From Chrysoporthe austroafricana (Eukaryota > Ascomycota > Sordariomycetes > Diaporthales > Cryphonectriaceae): DNA of 64,000 bases. Made by a program: the position numbers and the translations under genes. Where the stretch lies: positions 1-64,000 of the forward strand of contig JYIP02000019.1 of assembly GCA_001051155.2 (NCBI GenBank), read 5' to 3'. The notes under the pieces are model-generated. The model did no database searches. It was not told the origin of the DNA and worked only from the letters and a program-made list of their open reading frames with translations. Positions 35,837 to 47,157 of this stretch are shown here, one piece after another. Position 1 is the stretch's first letter, and every line of letters begins with the position of its first letter.

Positions 35837-37162
35837 ATGGTTGTCGACCTCTCCCGCCCCATCGACCGCCAACTCTACCGCGCCACCCAGCAGTGCCTGG
35901 CCCAGATACGTCAAGTGGGCGGCATAGCAGCCGAGCGTAGCGGCGAGAAGAGGGCGGCGCCGCCCGCGCCGGGCGCACCAGGGGCAGGTCCGGCGACTGC
36001 GGCGGGGCCAGGGCCGAAGTGCGGGGCCGGGCCGGCTGGTGGGGAGCCGACGCTGGTGGACGGGCTAGACAGACTGAACTTGGGAAGGGACGGGGGCCAG
36101 GAACCCGGTAGACCGTGTGATCGTGATGGGCCCTCTGGGTCGTTGGAAGGGCAGGGAAGGCCGAATTTTGACCGGGACGGCGACGGGAGTAGACACGCGA
36201 GGGTGGAAGACGATTCAAGTAGTGAGGGGACCATCATTGCGACCCCGATGGGGCCGGTGGCGACGAGGAGCGAGAGAGCGGCGAGGGGTGGGACGGGCGT
36301 GAGCGCCAGCACGCAGCCCAACGCGACGGTGCCTGGGCCTGGAAAGATCCCTTCGCGGTCATCAGGGTCTCGTCCCGCTTCCTGGCGGGATTCGATGTTC
36401 TCACTGAGAAGATTGTTGCCGGGCAAGGACACGGCGGACCAACTTGATCACGCATCAGAACAAGACGGACGGCAACCTACTCAACCGGCAGAGCCAACTG
36501 ATTCTCTACCTCGCTCTTCACGGGAAGCAGAGCCTGTATCAGGACCAAGTATCCAGCAGGCTCGCCCAGCAGCAGACCCACCGGTAATGGCAGGACCAGC
36601 AGCGGCGACGAATATGTCACAAATATCACTGCCAGCCGCCACCGCCAACCTCAACCCCCCTCGCTCCGCCCTCCCTCCAATCCTCCCGGCGCAGCGCCCT
36701 ACCGACGACAACCCGATATCCCGGGTGACCACCATCACGCTCCTTACCGGGGACCTCCAAGGCACGGCGAACTTCTACGACCGCGTGTTCACGGCGTCGG
36801 CGCGCGTGCACGAGGACGACGGGTCCGCGGCGTACGAGTTCAACGGAGGGCAGCTGCTGGTCGTGCTCCTCAGCAGCGGCACCAGCAAGAACACCAGCAC
36901 CAGCACCAGCACCAGCAGTCACGAGGTGGCGGCTCCGCGCGCGGACGCGGCCGGGAGGTTCATGCTGAGCGTGGTGGTGGACGACCTGGATGCCGCGTGG
37001 CGACGGCTCGCGGGGATCATGGTGGCGAGGGACGGGAGCCGGACGGGGCTCGGGAGGCTGGGCGCACCGGCGGAGACGGGCGTGGGGAGGAGGGCCTTTA
37101 CGTTCCTGGATCCTGGAGGGCATGACTGGGAGGTCTGGGAGAAGGTCGGGAAGAGCGAGTAG
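35837..37162 (+). CDS. VOC-domain (glyoxalase-like) protein with disordered N-terminus
   Basis: A single exon of 441 residues. The first 300 residues are Gly/Pro/Ala/Asp-rich and apparently disordered, apart from a short N-terminal helix (MVVDLSRPIDRQLYRATQQC). The C-terminal 140 residues form a vicinal-oxygen-chelate module: VTTITLLTGDLQGTANFYDR, then VFTASARVHEDDGSAAYEF, GRFMLSVVVDDLDAAWRRL, and RRAFTFLDPGGHDWEVWEK. This is the usual beta-alpha-beta-beta-beta order of glyoxalase/bleomycin-resistance-type proteins. A Ser/Thr/Asn-rich insertion (TSKNTSTSTSTSS) breaks the middle. Metal-binding positions are not obvious and no substrate can be given. The long N-terminal region is unusual for VOC proteins, which are normally compact. 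Confidence 0.72.
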   Translation: MVVDLSRPIDRQLYRATQQCLAQIRQVGGIAAERSGEKRAAPPAPGAPGAGPATAAGPGPKCGAGPAGGEPTLVDGLDRLNLGRDGGQEPGRPCDRDGPSGSLEGQGRPNFDRDGDGSRHARVEDDSSSEGTIIATPMGPVATRSERAARGGTGVSASTQPNATVPGPGKIPSRSSGSRPASWRDSMFSLRRLLPGKDTADQLDHASEQDGRQPTQPAEPTDSLPRSSREAEPVSGPSIQQARPAADPPVMAGPAAATNMSQISLPAATANLNPPRSALPPILPAQRPTDDNPISRVTTITLLTGDLQGTANFYDRVFTASARVHEDDGSAAYEFNGGQLLVVLLSSGTSKNTSTSTSTSSHEVAAPRADAAGRFMLSVVVDDLDAAWRRLAGIMVARDGSRTGLGRLGAPAETGVGRRAFTFLDPGGHDWEVWEKVGKSE

Positions 37163-37480
37163 CCGGGGAATAAGCTCCCTAGGTAAGAGAGGTGAAGCAA
37201 AACACTAATAGTCTGGGGATCGCCTAGGAGCGAATGCTGTACGGACTTAGTGGCGGTGGCGCGTGCATGTGGCGCGAAGAGGCTGGACTTTCCACTTACA
37301 TAATTCACCCCTGCACAGCCATTCAGTCTCGCCTGCTCCTTCTGTCTTCTTCCCTTCTCAACTGCATATCTTCTCCATTTCATCACACGTATCTTACCGC
37401 GACGATAGCATCCAGCTCATGTATTTGGAACCTTTCCCATGACTTGCAATCAGGGCACTGACTCTCTATAGCCTCTCCCC
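37163..37480. other. Short intergenic region
   Basis: A 318-base spacer between same-strand genes. Its C/T-rich right half is probably the promoter and leader of the next gene. Confidence 0.5.
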
Positions 37481-38899
37481 ATGAAGACCTGCAAGGAAGC
37501 ACATGAGGATCACGGAGACACTCAAACGGTCTCCCACCTTCTAGATCCTATCGAACTGTCGACTCCGCCATTAAGCGCCTCCCCGAAATATGACGAGCTG
37601 AACTCTCGGGATCTCAGGAAACTCAACTCGTCTCCCCGGGCGCCATCGCAGTCCGATCCAAAGCCTCCCAAGCAGGCACTGAAACGAGAAGCCGTCGACC
37701 TCGACGACAAGGCGTTATTCGCGCACGACAACAAACGCCGTCGCAAGTCGTTTACGGAGCCTGCAGAGAGCTGGGCTGACCGGGTTAACCGCTGGATAGA
37801 GAGCGATTGTCCAACGATATCCGCCAAGCAGGCGGCCGAAGCCGTTTCCACACTTCCGACCATCCCAACCATCGAGACCGCCGAGACCACCGAGACCGCC
37901 GAGGACGATCAGATATCGCAGTCGCAACAGAGCGGGAGGCTCAATACGTCGAGCCCTCTCTATCGTGGAATACTATGGGCGAACGGGGTTCGTATAGATC
38001 CGTCGGGGAGTTGTATACCGCCCGAGGTTCGAGCCCTTGTCGCGAAACACTTCCCGAAGCAACGCGACTCGCCGAGGCTAGACGAGGAGGAAGTGCGGGG
38101 TATCCAACGAAAAATTGAGCAGTTCTGGTCCAGTGCTGAGACGTCTATGTTGGATATGTTTAAAGAGCCACTCTTCCCTTCTGTCGAGTCCGACCCCGTG
38201 CAGATCAAGAAGGGAGGAGATACTGTCTGGAATAAACAAGCACTACCTCGCGAGCCCGACTACGCTTACGCAATCCCCCAGCCCAAGACGGACTGTCACT
38301 TCGGTTTCCCGTTCACGGCAGGGTCGAGATGGGATCTCAAAGAGCTCAGTGTCGCCGACCATCCCTACATGCGACCCTACTCCCAACCATCATCTGAAAA
38401 TATGTTCCCTAGCTACTTGCGCGAGATCAAATCCGAGATCAAAGGCGGCACGCTATTCGCAGCCGAGGGTCAGTTAGCTAGTGCCGGCGCCCACCGTGTC
38501 AACTCTTGGCTATGGGTGCTTGACCAGTTGGACCCGGACCGGACGGAGCGGTCCAGTGCCGACGCCGTGGTTTTCTCCGACGCAGTCACCCAGAGGCAAG
38601 TCGTTGCCTACGTTCACTACTTCAACCCAAAGGACGGCTTTTTCTGGATGTCCTATATCGACCACTTCTACTTCGGCAACTTTGACGATATCCAGAGGTG
38701 CCGGGACCACATGGAGAACGCGATGGGCTGGCTATTGGGCACCCAGGAAGTGAAGATCAGGGACGCGTTGCGGCGGCTGCAACCGATAGCACAGAAGTGG
38801 AAAAAGGGCCGCCCGGCCAGCGCCGGTACGGCAGACTCTATGCCAGTCCCTCCCGACTCTGACGGCCAGAGAAGTGGCAAAAAGGCACGACTAGAGTAA
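37481..38899 (+). CDS. DUF7924-type fungal protein, PD-(D/E)XK-like
   Basis: A single exon of 472 residues. The N-terminus is polar with a basic cluster (AHDNKRRRKSF) that could serve nuclear import, followed by a conserved-looking helix (WADRVNRWIESDCP). The fungal-specific block runs from about 165: SPLYRGILWANGVRID, then PDYAYAIPQPK, FPSYLREIKSEIKGG, EGQLASAGAHRVNSW, and QVVAYVHYFNPKDGFFWMSY. The order Asp/Pro, then E-I-K, then a Gln-Leu helix resembles the PD-(D/E)XK nuclease fold, which is how I read this family. Catalytic activity is unproven. The C-terminus ends in a basic GKKARLE. It is the last ordinary-looking gene before the AT-rich stretch. Confidence 0.7.
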   Translation: MKTCKEAHEDHGDTQTVSHLLDPIELSTPPLSASPKYDELNSRDLRKLNSSPRAPSQSDPKPPKQALKREAVDLDDKALFAHDNKRRRKSFTEPAESWADRVNRWIESDCPTISAKQAAEAVSTLPTIPTIETAETTETAEDDQISQSQQSGRLNTSSPLYRGILWANGVRIDPSGSCIPPEVRALVAKHFPKQRDSPRLDEEEVRGIQRKIEQFWSSAETSMLDMFKEPLFPSVESDPVQIKKGGDTVWNKQALPREPDYAYAIPQPKTDCHFGFPFTAGSRWDLKELSVADHPYMRPYSQPSSENMFPSYLREIKSEIKGGTLFAAEGQLASAGAHRVNSWLWVLDQLDPDRTERSSADAVVFSDAVTQRQVVAYVHYFNPKDGFFWMSYIDHFYFGNFDDIQRCRDHMENAMGWLLGTQEVKIRDALRRLQPIAQKWKKGRPASAGTADSMPVPPDSDGQRSGKKARLE

Positions 38900-40044
38900 T
38901 TTGACTGGGTTTCGCCGGGAATATTCAGTGAGACCGGCTTGTCTTTTGTTTGTGGTGATGGGTAGACGCACCAGATGAGAAGGAATACCTTTGCAGTGGT
39001 TAACATCGGAGGGGGGTCTTTGGGCCTGGGGGCGGGCGTGCGACCTACATTCTTTCTATCTAAATTCTGTAAGCCTGTCAGCTCAGGAATATCCCAGCCC
39101 TCCTAAAAATATCCTCTGGGCTTCATAAGATGGAGACCTTCCGTGTTAGAAGGCCCGAATCGAGGCGGCGCCGCTCGAGAAGGTTCAAGGCACCATGCCA
39201 AAGTACATCTGTTTTTCGCTCGGGTCTATTGAATACTAGCGGCCGTATTCAGCCGCTAGCGAATTTCATTCCGTAAGACGATAACGCGCAGCCCATCTTA
39301 AAATCGTACGGCTTTAGTACGATCAGCCATCTCATACAATCTGTTGATGTCTGTTTACGTTTGTCGACCATGCTAGGATCGATCCATAAATGCTGACAAA
39401 CGTCGATATTGAAAGGCCCGAACCTGTTTGTTGAGCATTATAACTGCTTTGAAAGGCTAATAGCCTGCAGCATGCCTTCTCGGACGCTCTGTCTCGTTCT
39501 GATATCAACGCCTCCGCCATCATCACCCTGAGGTTTAACAACCAACAAGCTTGTACCATTGACACGGGAAAATTGATAGAAATCTCCGAATAAAAGAACG
39601 ATAGGAATGCCGCAAAACAGTACTGTGCTCTGGCGATAACACTGTTTATTCTAATCAATATCGTGTAATAAATATCCAGCAACCATATCGTATACGAGAT
39701 TCAGATACAAGTTTCCCTTTGGAACTGAAGACTAATTAAATTTTGGGCAGCTTTTGCCGCAGTATCTTGCAACACGGCTGGATTTATGCATAGTAATTGC
39801 CTTGATATTTCGAGGTAGGAAAACATTGCAAGCGGTTTTCCTATTTTGTGCTTATCACATCAGCAACATACTAGAGATATCCCCGTGGCATTGTCGTAAT
39901 TTGATTAGATACCTCAAAACAATAAATGCCTTCTCCTCAATTACTGTTAGCTTGCTTTCAATTGCCATGAAAGGTATACACCAAGAAGACTACTTTTGAG
40001 AGAAGCAAAGAACTGTTATTGAAATGCAGCCAGACTTGTAATTC
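38900..40044. other. AT-rich intergenic region
   Basis: No gene is supported. It marks the change from gene-dense GC-richer DNA to an AT-rich, repeat-bearing stretch. A perfect 8-base stem-loop lies at 39236-39259. Confidence 0.5.
39236..39259. repeat. Perfect inverted repeat (stem-loop)
   Basis: CTAGCGGC and its exact complement GCCGCTAG flank an 8-base loop (CGTATTCA). There is no T-run after it. It may be chance or the relic of a small inverted-repeat element. Confidence 0.6.
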
Positions 40045-41508
40045 TCAAATTGATATAGAAAGCAAAGCTCCCAAATGCGCTTCACAAGGAATCGTCATCT
40101 CCAACGGGCCCTCGAGATCATACCTCGTCCACCCTTGAGACACTTGAACAATCCTCTCTCCTAATCTTTCCCCAAAGAGTTGAATAACGCCTAGTTCACA
40201 AGCTCCTGATAATACGAGAGGCCCGCGAAGTTTAGCGAATGGCCCGATGGAATTCAATGAGCCGTCATTCATAAGTTTGACCCGAAACAATTTTTTCGCA
40301 ATCGCCGCCACATACTTTGGAGAAATAGGAAACTGTACATGAACCAATCCTTCAATAAAAATCATAAAAGGGCATTCATCACTGGACCGAATTGCGGCGT
40401 GAAGCAGGGCTGGTAGACACTGTGATAACCCTGCTAATGCTGGACCAATCTCCTGATAACTTAGAGATACAACCGGCTTCGAGACAGATGGGTCTTCCGG
40501 GCAGGCAGCCCCATCTCTCAAGAAAGAGTTGAAAACAGCTTCTTGTTGCGATGAAAATGACCTCAACACCAGTGGCAGTACTCTGTACTCGCTAGGGAAT
40601 GGAAGAGTGTCGTTTAGCAAGGAGACCATAGAGCAAAACCTTAGGAGCGGATCTTCGATATTGGTACCAGAGCAAAGTCCTTCGGGATCCATTCTCGACG
40701 TTGTTAGTAACATCGACATTCCGAAGGTTTTGTGATTCATCAGGACTGTGCACACTGTCAAGGACAGGCTTTTCAGACCATGAGAGACTGTCTAAATTGC
40801 GGGATGCTGCAGTCAGATGCAGTCGCTTGCGTGGCATGTCGTCTTTGTCGGAAGAATGCAGGCGTTTCGACGATGTAGAGGCACAGACTGTGACTCCTGT
40901 TGCGGCAATATGCGGCTTCGACGATGATGGTATTAAAAGTTCGGGCAGCAAGGGGCACTTGCTCGAATGGTCAGAACAGATCCCTCGAATGTCAATTAGC
41001 TTCAATAGTGCCATAAGGTAGAACTTCGAAATTACCTTGCTTCGCGTACCACCCCCATTTTTTCAGTTTTCGAAGATATGATTTGTACCTATTGTTTGAG
41101 CATTAGAAATATGACGAGGAATATATAATTAAAGGGACTTACGATTTCTTGACTCCGTATTTCCTCTCTATAACTCTTCGGATCTCTTGAACACTCTTTC
41201 CATGGTGCATGTAGAAGCAATGAATAATGTCCTTGACAGGCAGCCATTGGTTGACTTGGACTTTGTCACGGCTCCAGCCCCATAGTTTAAGGCGCTTTCG
41301 ATACGAGGTGGTTCTGTGGTGTTAAGGTCAGAGATGATAAACACAAAGAAGAAGAGATCCAGGAAACTTACGAGGACTTGGGATTGTAACGATTGTTCAC
41401 CTCTCTCACCATGTCCTGAACACTCGCTCCTTGAGCCAGAATCTCAAGAATGTGATCTTTGAATGATGCTACCTCAAACGAATCTTCATCTTCTTCATCT
41501 TCTTTGAC
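40045..41508 (-). CDS. Tandem Clr5-like domain protein (5' end unresolved)
   Basis: Exons supported by frame and splice motifs are 41508-41372 (open at its 5' end), 41313-41143, 41088-41036, 40983-40756 and 40679-40045. The N-terminal half holds two copies of a Clr5-like helical unit. The first is FKDHILEILAQGASVQDMV, ending SYRKRLKLWGW. The second is WLPVKDIIHCFYMHHGKSVQ, ending SYLRKLKKWGW. Clr5-type domains are fungal and often associated with silencing or accessory genes. The C-terminal 150 residues (from about SYQEIGPALAGL) have no family I know, but resemble the end of the protein encoded at 49067-50340. I could not find a start codon joined cleanly to the first exon. A stop lies just upstream in that frame, so either a small first exon is missed or the 5' end is damaged. 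Confidence 0.68.
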
Positions 41509-44440
41509 GTTCCCTCATAAGGTTACGGAATTTGAGGAAGCGAATTTGACTGGTGATATTTCTTGTCGAAGTGAAGGCGGTGAGGGAGGTAATAACCGTG
41601 GAGGCCATGTTCCCACTTTGCAAATGGGAAATGCAACATTACCCCGAATTATTATTGCATTCGTCTCACTACTCCACTCAGCAGCACCAGTTTAGCAAGG
41701 CCTGCAGCACTCAAGCTATCCCAGGGACCGTGCAAAGTACGATGCAGCCAACCTTTCCGTGCCAATCAATCACACCACAATTCGATACTTGGCGGTGGAG
41801 GCGAGGCGTAAAATCATGAGGTGGCATTGAGCGATCGACATCTAGGATGATTTCTGAGCGAGGAGACTACAGTGAGTGTGATGACCGTAACTACATTCAC
41901 GCCCCCTTTTCACATCTTATCTCCGGTGCCTTGACCATATAGGAACAGACAGCCAGACACAAGCACTAAGGAATGGACGAGCTGCTCTTTCGGAGCTAAG
42001 CGTGACCTTGAAGGAAGAAGCACCTCCAGCCAGTAGCTTGTAATATTAGGTTCGCCTTCATGATAAATTCTTTGAACCTGCTGCTCTATTGTTCTGATAT
42101 GGTCTTGGGCTGGGTATTCTTAGAAAGCTCTAGACTGTGCAGCAGCTGTACGATCGCACAGCCTAAGTGCGAGTGCTTATGGCTGCCTTGTTATGACTTT
42201 GAAGAAGTGAGCGCTTGACTAGACAACACGTACAGCGTCATTATTACGGAGGATCATCCAGGGGGACTGAAGAAGCGTACATGCGCAGCATCCCAAAACA
42301 CATTCCGAGCAGACAGAAAATTAGCTTCGGAAGTCTGCTTGCGTGCTTCTGTACGGCCAATTGTGGTATGAGACAGAAGTTGGATGAAAGTCGCGTAGCT
42401 CCGGTTTATGAAACCCTGCAGCGGATGCCATTCCGCGACCAGGGAGCCTTACCTTCGCAACTGGTATCTCCACCACACTACAAAGTCAACGCTGGGGAAA
42501 GGGACCCTCGGCACCGTTAGTTAATATTGAACTCTGGACGACCCGCCACTAAATACCGGGAAAGGGGATTATGTCGAGCTGCAGTTGTTCAAAAGCAATC
42601 CTGGTAGGTGCATAAGTGCTCAAGGGGCCTGGCGCGGAAACGACCAAAGGTCCACATTTGACTGGGACTGAATACCATACAACCATGTACATGTGAGCAC
42701 GAGCGAGCAACCTGATCCCATCAACTCCACCTATAAGCATGGAATGCAGCGCCAAGGATTTGTTCTTACATACCTCCGGGCCCCTTGGTTCCCTTAACTT
42801 TCGGTAAATCGAAGCGAGAAGAGATCAACCCCGCGCCTTTCCACTTTCTCTCAATTCTTGATTTGTTTCTCGTCTTCGTGCGTCCAAATGATACTCTTGC
42901 GCAGGGGCTCACGAATAACAGCACAGACCGGCAAGTCCTGGCTGGGATATAATATTTTGGCCGGATACCCTGGTTGATAGAGCGAAGACAGTGGCCATGA
43001 AGAAGCAATCAATGTTACCGTTCCTACTACGATCATTTTTTTAGGCCTGATACAATCTCTGCGAGATACCCGGTTCAACCTCAATAAGGCTAGAATTGTA
43101 AAGAATATAGAGGATCAGATACGGGTCCGGCGTTATGAATGGCCAGTATCCCGTTGCACATGAAGCAACCCCTGTGGGTGAGGGTCTCATGGCCAACAGA
43201 TCGCTTCTTAAGTATGGAACTTATCTCTCAAACGGGCAAGCGCAGATAACGAACCAAAAACTCTCTTGCAATTCCCTAAATAAGTACATTAGCATTCAAC
43301 ATAGCAAACTCTTCTTTCAATCGTTATCAGAGACCTGACTCCTGCCTTGGCCTTGCCGTGGATACAGTGCAAAAACACTGTGGCCTGTGTTGTGGAGATG
43401 GTAATAGTGGTCCCATACATTCGTGACATCCTTCCGGACTGCAAACGTCCCCGAGAGGCTCATGCCACCACCTCGGTGGGCTGCCACGTCATAGCTCGAT
43501 ATGCGCGCTCAGGCGGGCACCTAAGACGATTTAATCTCACTGCTGATGACCAGGATTTGGAGTAAACGATCATGGCTGCAAACCCCTTTGGCTGTTCTTA
43601 ATGTGTCTTAAGGAAATATCCCTTCAGAATGGCAATATACGCTGAAAAAGAGCCTTGGGCATGGCTGTAAGTATCGAGTTGGATTCTCGAATATAACATC
43701 AAAACAAGACTCATTTGCAAATACGTGCTGAATCGTTTCGGCTCACCTTTCCATTTTTCCCAAGCGGCTAGGGTGGTAATGAACCACCAAGTTCCTTTCT
43801 GGGCATGTTCCGAATCATACTCTACTTAGTTGCCGCTGCTGCCGGTTATAGATCCACTTCATCGCCACTTGTGTGCTGAGCTTGGAGAGTAACTAACTGC
43901 ATTAGTTGACAATGATCCGCTTACATTATGGCCAATCAATAACTGTCTGCTACCGCTGGGAGTGGGCTAGGAACGATCTAGGGTGAAAGAGCTCAATGTA
44001 TTTTCTTTAGCGTGAAGAAGCAACGAGGCCCAAGGAATGGATGCCAAGATTTTGTGCGACAGCAGATGACCAAATATGAAAACAGAAGGTTTGGTTGCAT
44101 TACAGCTCTGTACAGCTCTGGACATTCATCGTAGTTGTGCGCATTCTTCAGACCAGTGTTCTGTCTACTGAGCTGTTTTAACTATATAACGAAGAATGTG
44201 TTCTCCTTGTTTCCACGCTCCATTGGCATAGTATTGGCCACATTCGCCTTTTCAGATAACCACTTTTGAATCACCAAAGTCTTCTGCACTGGTAAATAAT
44301 GGCTGGGTACACAACTTGCTCCATGCAGGCTAGATCTGGCTATGATACTACGGGTGTACCACAGCCCATGCCATTACGTACGTATGACACGAATTGAAGG
44401 AAGCACTCCACTAATTCATCCCAGCAAGGCTCAGATAGCC
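41509..44440. other. AT-rich gene-poor region
   Basis: About 2.9 kb with scattered short frames and no domain, RNA gene or long repeat that I can support. Stops are frequent in all frames. It looks like decayed sequence. Confidence 0.45.
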
Positions 44441-44638
44441 ATGGCTCCAAACAATTACTTTGTTATCCGGCGTATAAAAGGCCCAACCTGGAGGTGTGGA
44501 TGTGGACAGCTGAGTATACGAGCTGATAACGTCTGCAATGGACGTGTGAGACATGCCAGAGACGAAGATTGGATGTGCATATATGGCATTTCGGCTCAAC
44601 TGATGACAGTCTGCAAAGGGTGCAAGGATGGAAGTTAG
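44441..44638 (+). CDS. Possible small Cys/Trp-rich protein
   Basis: A 65-residue frame from MAPNNYFVIRRIKG with clustered cysteines and tryptophans: WRCGCG, then DNVCNG, DEDWMC and TVCKGCKDGS. The spacing loosely recalls small fungal Cys-rich or zinc-ribbon-like proteins. There is no signal peptide. The frame ends at a GTTAGT that could instead be a splice donor, so a further exon may follow. It could equally be a chance frame in AT-rich DNA. Confidence 0.25.
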   Translation: MAPNNYFVIRRIKGPTWRCGCGQLSIRADNVCNGRVRHARDEDWMCIYGISAQLMTVCKGCKDGS

Positions 44639-45556
44639 TATCTGGATACTTTACAATAATGGTTTTCGAGACAAGAGTTTGAGGCGCGGCGAGGAGCCAG
44701 CATACATACCCTCAATATATTCCTGTCCCTATGGATATATTTCTAGTAATAAGCTACTTTCAAACTTTTAGGCAACTTTCTGGATGTGTTGGCGCCAGGC
44801 TGTCGCTAGGCGACACTACCAAGCCAGGGATGACATCCTTGCAACCTGCCGCTTTAGCGCAGGCTCTTGTCCTGCATTGTCAGTCGTGACTTGTACTATT
44901 TGCATTCCGAGCCAATCCAGGATAAGGGCTTTGCGGGCAAAAAGTAATATATTCCTCCAACACCTACATTGAGCGGCTAACCACTCGGAGCCTTTCAGCT
45001 CTCACGGGTCCCTGCACCAAGATTACAAGAATAGTGACCTTCGCTAATCTCTCGGCCATTCTCTTAGGCGGTATGGAATTGATCTATCCATAATTTAATG
45101 TTTCGCAAAGGAGCAACTCGGCTGGCGTAGTCCTACGGCGTCCCTGCACTTACACCCAAACCTCTGATATAACTACAAGCTGCTAACTCCTATATCATTA
45201 GTCTGCAGCAAGGTTATCTTAAATAGCTAAAAGTTTCTCGGTAATGAAATTGAGTGTGTGTAATAGATTTGGTAATGTTATTTTGAATAGTATTATTTCA
45301 TTAATATCCTTAGCACACCTATACTTCATATACAACCACCAATACAGCGCAGAATAAGCACTAGTATTCAAGCTGCCGGTTTTACAAACCCGACCGCATG
45401 AAGATCCCTTTGAGCCACGACTTCGCCATAGCGTAGGGCCAAGCATGAGGTTTGATCAGCGTTATATCCTAGGCATTGGCAAATTTGAGTAGTCCTAATT
45501 CTGATCAGACAGATTCTATTTTTAAGAAAAAAAAATGAAGGAAGAAGCAAAAAAAA
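44639..45556. other. AT-rich intergenic region
   Basis: No gene or repeat is supported. It contains short A-runs near 45525-45560. Confidence 0.5.
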
Positions 45557-46346
45557 TCATAAGTATTTAACGCACTGCAAAGATCGATTTGTAATTGATT
45601 CAATAAGATGCGGGATAAATAACGGAGTGCTCGTCGGTGCTGGTAGTGCTCGAGGTAGGGGAAGTGATAGAATGTACTCCTTGGCTTTGCTGCTATATGC
45701 TTGAAGGGTGCTCCATTGAGATACCGTAAGGCGAGCTTGAAACTTGTCTGTTAATTACAGAAAATCTCATTAAATGGTTTTGGTTTGAGCAAATACCTTG
45801 TAAGACAACTTGTGTTGCGCAGTCGAGTCGCTGTAACTCATCTCCCATACCTTGCATAGCGAGCTTAGCGATGATTTCATTGGCAAATCTCGCCCCCCTT
45901 TTCAACCTATCCAGATAATTCGGATTGGAAGTCTTTGCAACCAGTTTCAAAACGTCGTCAAGGGCTTCTGGCGCTGCACGGCCTGAGACATATAAAACAG
46001 AACACAAAGATACCAACAAAAGGTCTTTAATAATCTTGTCGTCTTTTCTTGAAACATCGCTTGCTAGCCTTCTCGCAGTATCTATAGGCTTCTCATTGTT
46101 CCGAGTAGGAGGTAGGTATTCCAAGACAGCCTGAGCCTCGAGGCGTGCAAATTGTTTGTTCGATCCGATTCGGTCTGCGAGTTCTTGCCATTTGGGCTTA
46201 GCTGCTAGCGAGACAACGCGCCTTTCAGCGCGCATCAATCGTTCCCGATTATTATCGCGCATCGGTTGCTCGGGATCGTAGAAAATAAACTCAAGATTGT
46301 CCGCGGGAGGTATGAGGGGTGCACTTCCATCCGCAGTCCTGTCCAT
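45557..46346 (-). CDS. Hypothetical protein, accessory region
   Basis: Two exons (46346-45797, 45747-45557) separated by a 49-base intron give 246 residues in frame. I recognise no family. The protein is mostly helical by composition: an Asp/Pro-rich start (MDRTADGSAPLIPPADNLEF), then charged helices (RERLMRAERRVVSLAAKPKW, ARRLASDVSRKDDKIIKD). A short hydrophobic stretch follows (LLLVSLCSVLYVSG). That stretch is too short and isolated for a confident membrane helix. Extending past the intron replaces a frame that would otherwise run on as unlike sequence, and the joined tail (QARLTVSQWSTLQAYSSKAK) keeps helical character. This supports a real gene. Confidence 0.6.
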
Positions 46347-46928
46347 ATTGACTGTCCTGGTGGCATGAGGATGAGAATGTGATTTGTCGAGTGAGCGAAA
46401 ACGGAAAAGCGCGATCCTGAGATCTGGAGATAAGGGACCGCCCTGTCAATTGGGCCAATGAGCAAAAGCAGATAAGGGCGGGTACAAATGATGATCCACC
46501 CTATTTTTATTGATGTCATATATGTACAAAGAGGCTTTAATCAACGGCCATCGGCCTCCTAGTATTTCTGTGGATTGGATAGTGAATAGGCCTTGGCAGT
46601 GAGTCACGACAGCCTCCAGCGCACGGGCCAGAACATGGCCTGTGCGCTGTACGTGGACTCTATTTTAGCAGCAACGAACGCCCAGGCAGTTAGATAATTA
46701 GCTCTTTCCCTTCTGAATCAACACGACGACCAATAACAGACATCTTGTTCCTCTATTGCAATGGAGTAGCCAACCGACAATTTCTGAATTTTGTGTGTTT
46801 TTGACTTATGGCATAGCTATCTAAGCCAGCTACCTGGGCTTTAACAATCTTTCGTAGTGTCTTAAGTTGCCAGGTCAGCGCTTGATTTTCTTTGTACCCG
46901 AATGTGTGAAAAAGTGGAGCAGCCAACA

Positions 46929-46940
46929 CCCTAACCCTAG
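46929..46940. repeat. Interstitial telomere-like tract 1
   Basis: CCCTAACCCTAG: about two units of the fungal telomeric hexamer on the complementary strand. Confidence 0.6.
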
Positions 46941-47157
46941 TTCTTTTTAGCTACTATATAACAATGAATGAGCTTTATACAGTCATTTCACTCTTTCTTT
47001 TGTACAGACAAGATAGTATTACTAGTACTCATTCGATTTATCCTCTGATCGATAGGGTGCTCGTTTCTCTTCAGAATGGCGTGAGAGATTTCACGGGTCC
47101 GGGCTATAACCGCAGTCGGTTTTGGTAGTTTAGATGTCACAAATGCTGATTGAAACT

